This document shows positions 1-10,697 of a stretch of DNA of 64,000 nt, piece by piece. The stretch lies in the NCBI GenBank assembly GCA_024500155.1, contig CM044877.1:20850001-20914000 (forward strand), read 5' to 3'. The position numbers and the translations under genes are program-made. This DNA is from Chenopodium formosanum (taxonomy: Eukaryota; Streptophyta; Magnoliopsida; Caryophyllales; Amaranthaceae). Positions within the stretch are counted from its first letter, which is position 1, and every line of letters begins with the position of its first letter. Under the pieces are notes generated by a model. That model did no database searches. It worked only from the letters and a program-made list of their open reading frames with translations, and had not been told where the DNA came from.

Positions 1-645
1 AGGGCCATGGACCTGGGGCGATGGGTCATGGACATGGGCCGAAATAAAATGGCCCAACCGAACCTAACTTGGGGCTCAAGGTTGGGTGACACATGGTTAG
101 TTCACATTGCATGTGAAATGCCTTGAGGACCAAGTGGGAAAGTGGTCCTCACCTAACTATGTGACACTTGTTACTTGTTCCTTGGTTTATTTAACTAAGG
201 ATTGAATTCATCAATCTTTCCATGTGGGATCTTTTTGTGAAAAGTCCCACATTGAAAGATGAGTGAAATTCACAAGCTATCCTTCCTTATAAATAGCCAA
301 AGCATGGCATGAGAATTGCTTGCTTGAGTAGGAGTTCAATAGAGTATTGCATACTCTCAAACTCATATAATACTCGGGTTTTGGTCGGACCTTGCTAACC
401 TCGAGGTAATGGACCTAAAAGTCGCTAGTAGTTTTTGCGGGTGGATTTTTGTAGGAGGCTCGCGTATTTTTGGAGTTTAAGCTTTCAAGTAAGAGCCCGG
501 CTTTGAGGGCGAAGCACGCTTCAAAGGTAAATTCTGATTTTATCCTTTTATGTTTATTAGTTATGCTTTATGGTTTTATTAATTGCGAGTGGTTCTTTAG
601 GTTGGGGTTATTTCCGCGGTGAGTCGGACTCACCAAACCCCAACA
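1..645 (+). mobile_element. 3' part of an LTR (plus orientation), left edge outside window
   Basis: The segment carries a promoter-like block (TATAAATA at 289-296) and ends CCCCAACA at 645, the expected CA end of an LTR that would begin TGTTGGGG. No primer-binding site follows the CA, so it is a 3' LTR or solo LTR rather than a 5' LTR. The superfamily is not determined; the missing left end would settle it. Confidence 0.5.
244..296 (+). promoter_or_regulatory. LTR promoter: TCCCACATTG box plus TATA box
   Basis: AGTCCCACATTG (244-255) lies about 33 bp before TATAAATA (289-296). The first motif resembles the upstream sequence element of plant snRNA genes (RTCCCACATCG), and the spacing is close to that class. 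A near-palindromic partner, CATGTGGGATC, lies just upstream. The resemblance is read from the sequence; function is inferred. Confidence 0.4.
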
Positions 646-649
646 AAAT

Positions 650-960
650 ATGTTTGGTAGCTTCCTATGCTTGAAGGAATCCACCGGATGATGTTTGTTG
701 AAATGCTTTACATGCCTAAGGAAAGCCGACTGACGAGTTTGGTAGCTTTCTATGCTTGAAGAAATCTACCAGATGATGTTTTCCATGCTTGAGGAAAGTC
801 GACATATGAATTTGGTGATTTTCTATGCTTGAAGAAATCCACCGGATAATACTTTTCATGCTTAAGGAAAGTCGACAGATGATTTTGGCGGTTTTCTATG
901 CTTGAAGAAATCCATCATATGACACTTTCTATGCTGGAGGAAAGACTTGTCTGATGATGT
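650..960. repeat. Degenerate tandem repeats in 3' UTR of the gag-only element
   Basis: Repeated blocks share CTATGCTTGAAGAAATCC and GATGATGTTT with variable spacing. Similar GCTTGAA-bearing repeats lie in the 3' UTR of the Tat elements at 46300-46640 and 57450-57790, so this is a shared 3' UTR property. Confidence 0.6.
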
Positions 961-1036
961 GATTGCAAGTCTTTGTGTATCGAGACCTTGCGCCATGAAT
1001 CGTCTTCGCTTGCCAGATGATCACTAAAATGATAAT

Positions 1037-1245
1037 GGTTCGCTTGTCCCCGAACGTGGGTTGTAGATGGTTCGCTTGTCCCCGAACGTGGGTTGTAGAT
1101 GGTCCGCTTGTCCCCGAACGTGGGTTGTAAATGGTTCGTTTGTCCCCGGACGTTGGCTGTAGATTGCCCGCTTGTCCTCGGACGTGGGCTATAGATGGTC
1201 CAATTGTCCTCGGACGTGGGCTATAGATGGTCTGCTTGTCCCCGA
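1037..1245. repeat. 32-bp minisatellite, about 6.5 copies
   Basis: Units start at 1037, 1069, 1101 and so on, with core GCTTGTCCCCGAACGTGGG. The first three copies are nearly identical; later copies diverge (TCCTCGGACGTGGGC). A minus-strand open frame of 141 codons across it is only the repeat read through and is not considered a gene. Confidence 0.8.
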
Positions 1246-1404
1246 ACTTCTCCAAAAGAAAAGGAAAGAAGTTTTGAACTTCCTCGTTGAGCAAGAAAAA
1301 ATGAGTCACATGGATTAAATTGCTTATCTTGAAAATAAAGTATGCATGATGCATGTTCTTAGTCCAAGAGGCTAAGGACGATTACATCATGTGACACGAT
1401 AGAT

Positions 1405-1655
1405 GAATGAACTTAGGTCATGGAGCTAAGCATCGTATATGGTGTAAAGAAGCAATCTTGAAAGTCACTTAGGTCTAGAAGCTAAGCACGTATATAGATG
1501 AAGTATTTATTGCATAATGAATGTTGCTTAGGTTAAGGAGCTAAGCACGATATGTTTTGTATGAATACAAATCATTGATATATAAATGTTGCTCAGCACA
1601 TTATGCGATGCATGAAACAATGAACATTGCTCAAATCAGGAAGCTAAGCAAGTAT
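1405..1655. repeat. Degenerate repeats of about 57 bp around CTTAGGT...GCTAAGCA
   Basis: Copies begin near 1412, 1468 and 1527, with weaker ones near 1590 and 1625. Each has a CTTAGG half and a GCTAAGCA half, giving local dyad symmetry. It is part of the 3' UTR repeat field of the gag-only element. Confidence 0.5.
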
Positions 1656-1971
1656 ACAATGTTTCTTCTAATGAATGTTTTCTTGAAAGATGATGAAGCA
1701 TGCGTGGTAGGGAACAAGATTTCATGATAAGGGAAAGATGATTTGGTTATGTATGTGTGCAAGAAGTGTGTGAAAGTGTACTAAGGTTGGCTGCAAAGGT
1801 TATGGTGATGGAAATATATGTGAGAAGAGTCAAAGATGATGACTCTTTAGGCTGAGTAACCTAATGTGATGTGGGTTCAGGCCCCCAAGTCTAGCTCTAA
1901 GTTGGTAGGGGTAATCATTGGATATCCTTCGACTCGATCATGCATATGAATGTGGACGCACCTCAATGTGA

Positions 1972-2013
1972 GGTTGCCTACGTATCCGTTAGTAATCAGG
2001 CCGAACGTATCTC
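1972..2013 (-). other. Conserved Tat post-pol noncoding motif, copy 1
   Basis: On the plus strand it reads GGTTGCCTACGTATCC, then AATCAGGCCGAACGTA. A copy at 52769-52814 lies just 3' of pol on the minus strand. It therefore marks the pol/3' UTR boundary, here next to a gag-only body. 2014-2820 holds T-rich low-complexity sequence and no gene. Confidence 0.6.
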
Positions 2014-2820
2014 TAACCGAACTTTGCACAAGTGTATGTACACCTCAAAGAGGTCTTTCAAGGGTTGTAATGTGGTTAAGCTGATGGTTTAAGGAAGAAA
2101 GGGGTAAAAGGCTCAAGACCCATAAGAAGCCCCTAAGATATGCAATTTTGTATTATACTTCGCAAGTTTTATTTTTTATATATTTTTTTTGTTTTGAATT
2201 TATTTTTTTTTTATTTTTTTTTCTTTTGAATCAATGTAGGCAATCTCATATCATGCGGTCCATCACTCACTTAGCATTCATGTTTCTCAGGCACGATACC
2301 AAGCACTCAATGAGAGATGCAATTTGAGACGTGTTCATATCGAAAACATTGGAACACTTGCCTTTAGACATTTTTTTTTTCTGAACTTACTTTATGAATG
2401 TTACACAAATTGCACACCTTCCCATCCCAGGGTTAAGTGAATGTGGGTTGAATAAACAAGGCCAATCGTTAGACGAGGATCAAAGTGGTTGATGAAGAAA
2501 TGGATATGTAATTGAGTGGTTAATAGGGAATGAATGGGTTGCAAGGGTACCTCAAATCATTGGTATACCTTGTGCTCGATTCGGCAATTAATTTTTATTT
2601 TTATTTTATTTTTTATTTTTTGAATGAGTGAATGAAAAATTCTATGATCGAGATGTAAGGGAAATATGCTCATTTTATTAATGGAAATGGTGAATCATCA
2701 AACACGATGATCAAATAACAGAAAGGGAAATCTATTCTAGACTAATGGGGAAAAGGGAAATGATTAAGAAAAAAAAATATCATGAAATCTTGCATGATGA
2801 AATCGCTGTGCGCTTGGTCT

Positions 2821-3936
2821 TTATTACTTCTTGCCGCCTGCAGGGAAAGGAAGTTTGTTTACATCCACCAAGTCTTGAATGACATCCTTCAAATTCCAAC
2901 ATTGCTCGGTAGTGTGGCCCCTTCCTTGATGGTACTTGCAATGGGCATTGAGATTCCATTTGGCGCTCATTTCTTCAGGTTTTAGCTCTGGTAATGGCCC
3001 AATAGGTGTGATCAAGCCTTGACCGTAAAGGCGATCAAAGGTCGCATCATAAGTCATTCCTAAAGGAGTGTAAGTTCTTTTTTGCTTGGGCAATGGAGCA
3101 TCAAGAGCTAACACTTCATTAAGATCAACTTGGCTTATATTGTTGGTAGTATTTTCGTGCTTAGAAGACGAAGAAGAAGGATGGTCATTCTTCTTGTTTT
3201 TCAAAGTGGAATTATTGTTACTACCAGCAGTCTTTATTAGCTCATCCTCGATATTGATGTTGATGTCGTATACAGCTTCGAAAGTGTTTAGTGGAAGAAA
3301 TTTGAGGTGTTCCCTATACTTGTGAGTCAGATTTTGAATAAAGAGACGAACTATCTCTCTTTATTTGGGAAGATCTACCAAGAGTGAAGCTGTTTCCCTC
3401 CACCTGTTCTGATAAGTAGTGAAGCCTTCATTCTCTTTCTGTTTGAGAATGGAGAGTTCACGTTCAGAAGTTTTAGTTTGAATGTTACACTTGTAACGAT
3501 TCATGAAACTTCAGTGACATCTTGCCAAGTTGCAGTACGCTTGGCATCTAGGGAATAAAGCCATTGTTGGCAAGTATGTTCTAAGGAGAGAGGGAACACC
3601 ATAGGGAAGAGTGAAACATCCAATCACTTAAGAGCCATGGTTATAGAGAACGCCTTCAAAATGGAATATTGGATTGTCAGTAGGCTTGAACTTTGGAATA
3701 TCAGCAGTGGAGAACTTTTCAGGGAGCCTGTCTTTCACATCCAAAGGAGTAGGAGGCTGTTCCACATAAGTGAAATCCTCAGAAATCTTACTCATTTGTT
3801 CCTTTAATTTGTCAAGGGTAGAAACAGTGACCTTGTTTTGTTCCATGGTAGTGACCCTAATGGTAAGGGTTTCCATCATGGCAGAGAGTGCCTCGATGGA
3901 TTTGTTGATGTTCTCAATATCTTCCTTAATGGCCAT
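2821..3936 (-). pseudogene. gag pseudogene of a Tat/Ogre-type gypsy element
   Basis: The product would be the capsid/nucleocapsid polyprotein of an LTR retrotransposon. The N-terminal part (3936-3628) is a coiled-coil-like leader followed by DIPKFKPTDNPIFHF. The C-terminal part (3204-2821) has TYDATFDRLYGQGLITPIGP and then a zinc-knuckle-like CKYHQGRGHTTEQCWNLKD. Both blocks match the gag at 61527-63989, where the same motifs occur in the same order. The middle (3205-3627) keeps gag-like words in other frames (for example CQQWLYSLDAKRTATWQDV), so it is frameshifted. No pol follows. It is not expected to make a protein. Confidence 0.8.
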
Positions 3937-4000
3937 TGAAAGGTGATAAGTAAGGTGGAGATGGTGAAGTTCTCTTGAAAGCCTCTTGGATTTAAGAGAT

Positions 4001-5983
4001 TGTTGCGGTAATGACTCAAACCGTATTAATCTACCCCTGCTCCTTGACCAAGTACTGTGAAATAAAACAATTCACTTAATTGTTTGACTCATTATTGCTC
4101 AAGATAGGAAAGGAAGGAAAAAAATAGACATTTGAAAGCAAGAGAGAATAAACTCCATTCTTTTTTTTTTTTATTATGACGAAAAAAGGTGCATGAACCT
4201 AGTATGCGATCATAAACGACATGGTGCACGACTCGAGTCGGGACATAAAGAAAGTGTATGGACTATACTCGACTCGTGAGTGATTAAGTGATGTTATAAA
4301 ACTCGTGGTATGATCGTGTGGCTAGACATGTGAACGGTAACCAAAATGACTAACACGTGGACCAAATTAGCACGGAAGACCAAAATATGGGCTGACTGGG
4401 GTTTGGAAAATCTAAATATGCAATTCTTGTTACAAATAAGGACTACATAAGAATATTTTTAAAATAAAAATCAACTTCGTTCTTTAATACGAAAAACTAC
4501 TTACACTAAAGTCATGTAATAATTTAGCCCATAAAAAATTTAACTAATTGGTTTAATTTTAAAAAAAAAAAAAAAAAAAGAAAATAAGAATGTTGCTTTT
4601 CTTAATATTTATAATTACCTAGCCAAAAATGTCAACTTGAACATAATAATTTCTACCATCAAATTAAATCGGCTTGTATCATTTTTATTAATATGAAATA
4701 CGTGTGATTGTATGAATTTAAAACATTATAATTCCTATTATATCCATGAGAATATCTGTTTACATAATTTGCCGTTGATTTTGTTGTTTTATCTTCCTTT
4801 GCAGCTTTTCCCCTCTTTTGCTATTATGTTACTTTTGTTTCAAAGTAAACAATACATTTAATCTTCCTCCTCTTCTTCTCAATCTCCTTAATCTTACTTT
4901 CAAACCAAATTAAATGTACTATCTAAGATTTGATTCTTTGAAAAAAGATCAAATTATTTCTGTATTTACGATTAACCCAAAACTAAAACTAATTAGATAT
5001 ATACAAATCCAAATAAAGAATTGATCAAATTTTAACCCTATAAAAAGCTGAATGAACATTAACCTAAATTCAAAATCAACATTTACATAAATTTTGTATT
5101 ACTTGTCCTATTAAAATCACTTTTTATTAGTTACTTAAAGATATAGCCAATAATTATTCATAATAAAAAAAAATTGGTTAATTATGCAACCTGCACCTAT
5201 TATTTTTATAAAAAATTTAAAGGTCTTATTTCGATGGACCTTCGGCATAGTCATTTTGATGGGCTGAAGACTGGACTCAGTCCATGTCATGAATTGGCTG
5301 AGGATTTCCTGCACGACAAACACATGTAAACTGGTTTCGAGGGTTATGCTGAGCAAGCCCTCCGATGCCGAAATCTATAATGAGTAGACAGAGAAAATGC
5401 TATGCAAGAGTATTAATTTCTTTAGACTATTTCTGAATGAATGCAGAGTGGAAAAAGTGAAGGCTTTTATGCCTTAGCACAATTGGGGATATGGTCATAA
5501 GCCAAATGGGCTAGGCACGTTGACTGGGCTATTAACTTGACTTGGCATGGATTGGAGGATTGGACCTTTGACCTTGGGCTTATAATTGAATCACTTGTGG
5601 ACTGGCCCAATTGACATAAATTGGATCCAAATAGCTTGCCCCCCAAACCCGAATTGGAAGCATGACAGGTCAATTCTTGATTAACAAAAAATGAAGAGAA
5701 GTAAATGATTTAATTTAATCAAACGATTTAAATTTGAACAGTTATTAATGAAATAACTGCTATTTAGATAATAATTAAGGAAGTTGAAAGGATTAGTAGG
5801 TAGTTAATTTGGAGGGAGTGTGTTTAACGGCTACTTAATGGGAAGTTAGTGGGATTTAACTGGCACGGACTCCCATATTTCACTTCTAGAAAGATTTGAA
5901 CCGCTAATGTACTCTCTCTCCCCTAATTTCTTTACTAATTCACCTTGAATTTGCACAAAAACCCTAAGTTATGCTAAAAGAAT
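4001..5983. other. Intergenic, AT-rich, no gene recognised
   Basis: Contains A/T runs (4149-4162, 4559-4579) and a less AT-rich block at about 5215-5690 that may be an old LTR or retroelement scrap, but no boundaries, TSDs or domains are visible. Open frames here are short and lack recognisable motifs. Confidence 0.5.
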
Positions 5984-6057
5984 ATATTGACTAGTTTGTC
6001 TAAATGCTCCTTTTTGGTCATATATTGACTAGTTTGTCTAAATGCTCCTTTTTTGGT
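5984..6057. repeat. Direct tandem duplication of about 37 bp
   Basis: ATATTGACTAGTTTGTCTAA and the following ATGCTCCTTTTT occur twice back to back. Only a T-run length change separates the copies, which suggests replication slippage. Confidence 0.8.
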
Positions 6058-6259
6058 TATAAACCTAGCTGATGTAGCAGGAAACAAAGGCCATTGTGGT
6101 GGGATCCTACCACCTTGCTCTACATCCCAACCCATTAAAGAAGAGAATCAAAATCTCCAAACCAAACGTGTCCTTATAAGATGGGCAATAGGGGTTTCAG
6201 TTGTTTTAGCAGTAGGAATAGCAATCTTAAGAGGCAACATAATGTACAAAAGGTGGTAA
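6053..6259 (+). CDS. Small open frame of unknown function, probably a gene remnant
   Basis: A 68-codon frame with a polar N-terminal half and a hydrophobic stretch near residues 45-60 (VSVVLAVGIAILRG), ending in a basic tail. This could be a single membrane segment. I do not recognise the family. It begins inside a tandem duplication and has no visible splice partners, so it may be chance or the last exon of a dead gene. 6260-6590 shows nothing further. Confidence 0.15.
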   Translation: MVINLADVAGNKGHCGGILPPCSTSQPIKEENQNLQTKRVLIRWAIGVSVVLAVGIAILRGNIMYKRW

Positions 6260-6929
6260 GCGAATGGTACATGTTTTGAGAGATATGATGATTCAGGCAA
6301 TGGGGCATGGCCTTAGAGACTAACGGACTTCTAAAGACTCGGGTGTACTACCAATATTTCATCATTTATGTTTAATCCAATGTTTATATGGACACCGGTA
6401 GTGATATGGTTTGTTTTCCCTGTTCTCCCTTTGAATGCATTCTTTGTGAAGGCAAGTACCCCGGTTCCCTCTCCCCTCTCAACGTCTCTAATTCCTCTCC
6501 TCTCTTGCAAGTCATATGCATGCTCTTCCGCTCACTCTTCTTTGTCTTCCTTTGATTTCAAAAGTATAGAATGTGAATTACTTTTCTATTTACTTTAAGA
6601 AATATTTATTTACTTTAAATTATTTTGAATCTACTTTTATTACTAGAAATTCAAACTCACTTATTCAATGATTAAATATATGAACATGTAGATTAACTCA
6701 CTTATCCAATCAAGCTCACTTTTGAGTAAATATTACCTACTTTTAATTTAATATTATTTACTTTTGAGTTAATATTAATATTAATATTAATATTAGTAAT
6801 ATACTTTGACGATATTTGATTTACATTATAGTGTTTTTTTATTTACTTTTAAGCTATTATGATTACTTTTGAGTACTTTTTATTTACTTTTGAGTAATTT
6901 TGTTCAACTTTGAATGTTGAATATACACT

Positions 6930-7000
6930 AGCCTACTAGCTCAATAGGTAGAGCATTGTGCAAATTCACAAAAGATGTGGGTTCGAATCCCACGTAGGTT
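6930..7000 (+). pseudogene. tRNA-like sequence, 71 nt
   Basis: A cloverleaf can be drawn. The acceptor is AGCCTAC/GTAGGTT (with one G-U), the D stem is GCTC/GAGC, the anticodon stem is TTGTG/CACAA, and the T stem is GTGGG/CCCAC around TTCGAAT. The A-box (TAGCTCAATAGGTAGAG) and B-box (GGTTCGAATCC) fit a Pol III promoter. The anticodon loop has 6 nt (CAAATT) instead of 7, so no anticodon can be assigned. It is most likely a degenerate or mobile tRNA-derived sequence. Confidence 0.5.
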
Positions 7001-7395
7001 TGTTTATTAGATAAAACTATTATTTTATTCACTCTACTTTTGAAATTTTCGTATTTACTTTTAGTATATTTCAATTTACTTTAAAGTCTCTTTTATTTAC
7101 TTTAAATTCGATTTTATTTACTAAACTTATCTAGAACTAACAGTCATAAAAACTCTAACACAAATTCAAGGCTAGATGAATCAAATACAAAAAAGGAGCA
7201 AGAGAATATAGGTTTACTTTAAAGGTTTTTTTTTATTTATTTACTTTAAATTCAATATTATTTACTTTTAGGACAACTAAGTTTTTGATTGCATACAACC
7301 TTGTTAATTCCAAACAGCTTATCTAGAACTAAAAGTCAGAAAAACTCAAACATTTTGAATAACTTTAGAGTGTTTTGTAATTACTTTTTAAGATA

Positions 7396-7462
7396 ACCTA
7401 TGTAGGGATCGAACCTACACCTATGCCTCTGCATAGTGCTCTACCACTTGAGATAATAGGTT
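7396..7462 (-). pseudogene. tRNA-like sequence, 67 nt, opposite strand
   Basis: Read on the minus strand, the acceptor AACCTAT/ATAGGTT pairs perfectly, the T arm is GTAGG-TTCGATC-CCTAC and the anticodon stem is CTATG/CATAG. Again there is a 6-nt loop (CAGAGG), and a variable loop of only 2 nt. The D stem has one mismatch. It lies 396 bp from the first copy, in opposite orientation. A partial relative (AACCTATGTAGG) occurs at about 9493. Confidence 0.45.
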
Positions 7463-7562
7463 TACTTTAAAGTATTTTTTTATTCACTTAAGAGTCGTTT
7501 TTATTTACTTTTTATTCCTGCTTCTCTAACAAACTTAACTCTCATCTCAACAACTTAATTCT

Positions 7563-8527
7563 AATAAATCAGCTAACAATCAACTAAAATGCTAATCATT
7601 TTTCAATACAATGCTGCAATATGCTAATGCGGACGAGTTTAAAATTTTATATAGCTAATGTGTTATATATTTATTATTTGTGCTGCATATTTGCGGGAAG
7701 GGATCACAAATTTGCTAATAGTCTTACCTTGCTTACATTTAGAACTGCTTTCGCACAGCTTTCATCTTTTGGTTGATACAATATCTTCTTCGCTATGATA
7801 TTATTTTTTGGAACAAGTAGAAATAGTCATATTAGGTATGTTATTTCTGAATTTGCTCCAAATAAAATAACTACTTTTTTGCATATTCTAGAAAAATTAT
7901 TATCGTTTGAAGTTGTTATTAAAATTGCTAGTAGGTAATGAAGAGTTTGATTATTAATAAATTTACCCTTTCAAACTGATTATGAACAGCAGCTGCCCTT
8001 CCTTTTCTTGTGTATGATCGACCTATTTCTCGTTGTTTCTCACTCCTCTTCTTGGATTTCCTGTTACAAGAGTTAAAACATAAAACTATAAGTTTCCGTG
8101 CTGAAACTGTTAGAAAAAATAGGGGGGGTGCTCTAGACCAATCTTGTGACCTAGCCAGTGACGAAGAAGAAGAGATTCTTGTAGGAATTAAGCTCCATGA
8201 GATTTTATTTTCTGTCATAATGTTGTACCAACAGAGAAAGATTTCGGACAAATGGGAAATTCTACACAATTTCAGTCTTCAATTAGGATTTTACATGCTA
8301 AAAGGTTTTGCAAGGTTCAATTTTATACAAATCATCACTCTTATTTCAGAATAAACCTGGTTACTCATCTAGGATAAGGGCTGAGTACAACTTATATTCG
8401 AGCATATAACGCTTGATTGCTTTGCTTAGGATTTTTTTTTTTTTTTCAGAAAAACGTGGGGGATAAAATTGATAAGAAATCAGACTACATCAAGGTCCGC
8501 AATAGCAGATATACCATGTGGGAAAGA
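7563..8527. other. Intergenic, no feature recognised
   Basis: AT-rich sequence with two overlapping opposite-strand open frames (about 7928-8354) that resemble no family I know. A T run lies at 8431-8446. Confidence 0.4.
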
Positions 8528-8925
8528 GACTGTATAAACTAGTTCAGTCCCCCCATCAGATCAAGCCTAGCAGCTAAGTGTGTGACGGCATTTCCCCTTC
8601 TTCTTACATGACTGCAAGAGAACACCTCAAAGACCTTCCCAAGCTTACAAATGTCTTCAATTATAAGTTTAGTGGGAATTCTACCTTGCCTTTTCCAGCA
8701 AACAGCCTGAACAACTTCAATAGCATCACATTCGAGTTCCACCTTTCTGAAGCCAAGTTGTTGAGCGAAAGTAGCACCCCATCTAACTGCAAGAGCCTCT
8801 GCCAGCTTCACCGTACCATCATCTAGCACCCTTCAAACTGCGACAGCTAGCAGCCTCCCACCATCATCTTTGATGCACACACCCAACCTCACATCAACGC
8901 CATTAAAAATAGCTGCTTTGCTTAG
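8528..8925 (-). pseudogene. RNase H-like (RVT_3) retroelement pseudogene
   Basis: Minus-strand reading gives GVDVRLGVCIKDDGGRLLA, a stop, then EALAVRWGATFAQQLGF, VELECDAIEVVQAV and a final RRRGNAVTHLAARLDL. This is the order of plant RVT_3 RNase H domains at the C terminus of LINE-derived proteins. The acidic residues of E(AxA) and LECD are visible. An internal stop and no upstream RT make it a fragment. A second copy lies just upstream on the same strand (8985-9345). Confidence 0.6.
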
Positions 8926-8984
8926 GATCGAACAACTTAATTATTAGACAAAAAAAAATGCCCCAACTCAATCATTGGGAAAAT

Positions 8985-9345
8985 CTAGCAACTAAATGTG
9001 CTAAAGTATTAACCACTATCTTAACATGACTTCATCGAAAATCATCAAATTAAGACATTGAATAAATAACACGACCAGTCAAGAGAAACAAATAGCTAAG
9101 CCCTGACATTTTCCCCTTAATTTTCTCAACGATAGTGAGAGCATCATTCTCCATCCACACCCTGCTATAGCCAATACTACATGACATCTCAACCCCATAA
9201 CACAAAGCAGTAGCAACACTTGGTTCCCACATGCTAGTTCTTCTCCTTACTATAGCGTTTAAAATCTTGCTATTTGAGTCCCGCACAACCACCCCAAGAC
9301 CCACTTCCTTCCCATTAATGATTGCAGCACCCACATTATTTTTAA
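8985..9345 (-). pseudogene. Second RNase H-like (RVT_3) pseudogene
   Basis: Minus-strand reading gives NGKEVGLGVVVRDSNSKIL, then RVWMENDALTIVEKI and, after stops, VNTLAHLVARF near 8985-9020. It is a sister of the 8528-8925 fragment but clearly diverged. The two could be two LINE tails or a duplicated domain. It is not expected to be functional. Confidence 0.55.
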
Positions 9346-10285
9346 TCAGATTACTAAGAGGTTTTACCTACCTAGGCAAAAGTAGACTATGCATTTTGAA
9401 TAAATTTAGAGCTAATTTGATTTACTTTTTAGTTATTTTGATTTACTTTTGAGCTATTTTGAATAACTTTAGAGTTTTTTAATATATATTTTCAGAGAAC
9501 CTATGTAGGAATTACTTGTACTTTAAAATGCAATTGGTTTGCTTTTACTTGGTTTATATCTACTGGAATTGATAAATTTATAACAGCACAAAAACCACCT
9601 TCATGGATAAGTCAACAACATCCAACAACAACAACCTAGCATCAAAATAACAACGAAGCTCAAAAAAGTACAAAAATGTAAGCTAAAACATCCAAAAATT
9701 CATATAAATTCAATCGATATAATTTTAAAACAAAAGTTCTCTTAATTCACATAGAATTGTTCAAAAAATCACTAAAATTCACATAAATTTGGATGCCAGA
9801 GTAATCATATCTAGTTGATTAGGTAAAATCTAGCAACAAAATCAATCTCTAAAATCATTCTCTAATTGAGAACTGGTAATACTAAATGTAAATTTGATAT
9901 CAAAATTGAACGTATGAAGAAATTCAAAACGTTTGATTTAAGAATTAACAATAAACCCTCAATAATGAAATCGAAATTTAATGATTACTAACCAGAGAGA
10001 AATAAAACTTCTTACCTCAGAAGTTGTTTCAACGGAGTAGAGAAATTTCGGATTCCGCGTCGATGGAGTAGAGAAAGCTTGGAAGCCGTATCAATGGAGA
10101 ATTATTCAGTGCACTTGCTTCAATGGAGGAGAGAGATTGACCAGAGGAGAGAATTTGGAGTGAGAAAGTTTCGTGATGAATCTGAGCCGTCAGATCACGC
10201 GCCTTTTGTGTTAGATCTGACGGTCTAGATTAGTTCCTAGTTCTTATTATATGATTGGTTCTCATTATACCCTAGTTCTATATAT
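9346..10285 (-). mobile_element. Helitron-like non-autonomous element (5' end at about 10285)
   Basis: The minus strand begins near 10285 with TATATAGAACTAGGGTATAA and GAGAACCAATC, wording typical of many plant Helitron 5' regions. Inward lie a block around 10010-10140 (CTCAGAAGTTG, TCAATGGAG) that recurs at 33235-33365, and TTTACTTT-rich sequence at 9390-9560. No 3' hairpin-CTAG end was located, so the lower boundary is uncertain. Confidence 0.35.
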
Positions 10286-10663
10286 GAATTGAGATCTTGT
10301 GAGAACTAAGGTGAATAATAGGAACTAAGAACCAATCTCAACCATTGATCACCCTCTGATGGCTCACGTTTCACCCGCATTCATTAATGGCATTTTCGTA
10401 ATTATGCGTTTTTTGCAACTTTTTTTTTCAGTTTTTAAACTTTTAAAGCAATTTCATTTACTTTATGACCGATTTCATTTACTTTTACTAAATTTTTATT
10501 TACTTTTTAGAAATGAAACTAGGGAATCAATTTATAACATTCAAATATTACAAAAATGTCATTAATGACACCAGAAGCATGTGAGTCGTCGGATTAACAT
10601 GATCTAAGGGCCTAGATTAGTTCCTAGTTCTTATTTTAGCATTGGTTCTCATTATAACTTGCT

Positions 10664-10672
<9 letters not shown>
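10274..10672. mobile_element. Head-to-head Helitron-like ends
   Basis: From 10274 rightwards the plus strand reads TCTATATATGAATTGAG, GTGAGAACTAAGG and GAACCAATCTCAACC, another Helitron-like 5' end facing away from the first. A third, minus-facing copy of the 10221-10287 block is at 10607-10672 (TAGATTAGTTCCTAGTTCTT shared exactly), followed by (TA)n(TG)n to 10697. Confidence 0.4.
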
Positions 10673-10696
<24 letters not shown>

Positions 10697-10697
10697 A
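10665..10697. repeat. (TA)n(TG)n microsatellite
   Basis: Alternating TA changes to TG repeats directly at the edge of the Helitron-like end. 10698-11110 is AT-rich with nothing recognised. Confidence 0.85.

Larger units (their letters stand above)
650..4000 (-). mobile_element. Decayed Tat-type gypsy element with gag but no pol
   Basis: On the minus strand, gag (3936 to 2821) is followed directly by a conserved post-pol motif (2013 to 1972) and a repeat-rich 3' UTR (1680 to 650). No RT, RNase H or integrase coding is seen between gag and the 3' region. The same motif follows a real pol at 52814-52769, which fixes the relative order. The LTRs of this copy are not identified; 1-645 points the other way. 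It is either a deletion derivative or a gag-only non-autonomous lineage. Confidence 0.55.
6590..7562. repeat. TTTACTTT-rich repeat field (probable Helitron/MITE interior)
   Basis: TTATTTACTTTTGAGT and TTTACTTTAAA occur more than a dozen times at irregular spacing, with no protein coding. Similar words recur at 9390-9560 and 10430-10515 beside Helitron-like ends. Two tRNA-like structures are embedded (6930-7000 and 7396-7462). Confidence 0.5.

Noticed and set aside
1037..1245. CRISPR-like direct repeats
   Set aside because: Units abut without spacers, in a plant retroelement 3' UTR; an ordinary minisatellite.
929..1354. 141-codon minus-strand open frame
   Set aside because: It is the 32-bp minisatellite read through; no domain and no codon-level conservation between units.
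8010..8354. 114-codon plus-strand open frame overlapping a 113-codon minus one
   Set aside because: No recognised family, no splice context, AT-rich surroundings; probably chance.
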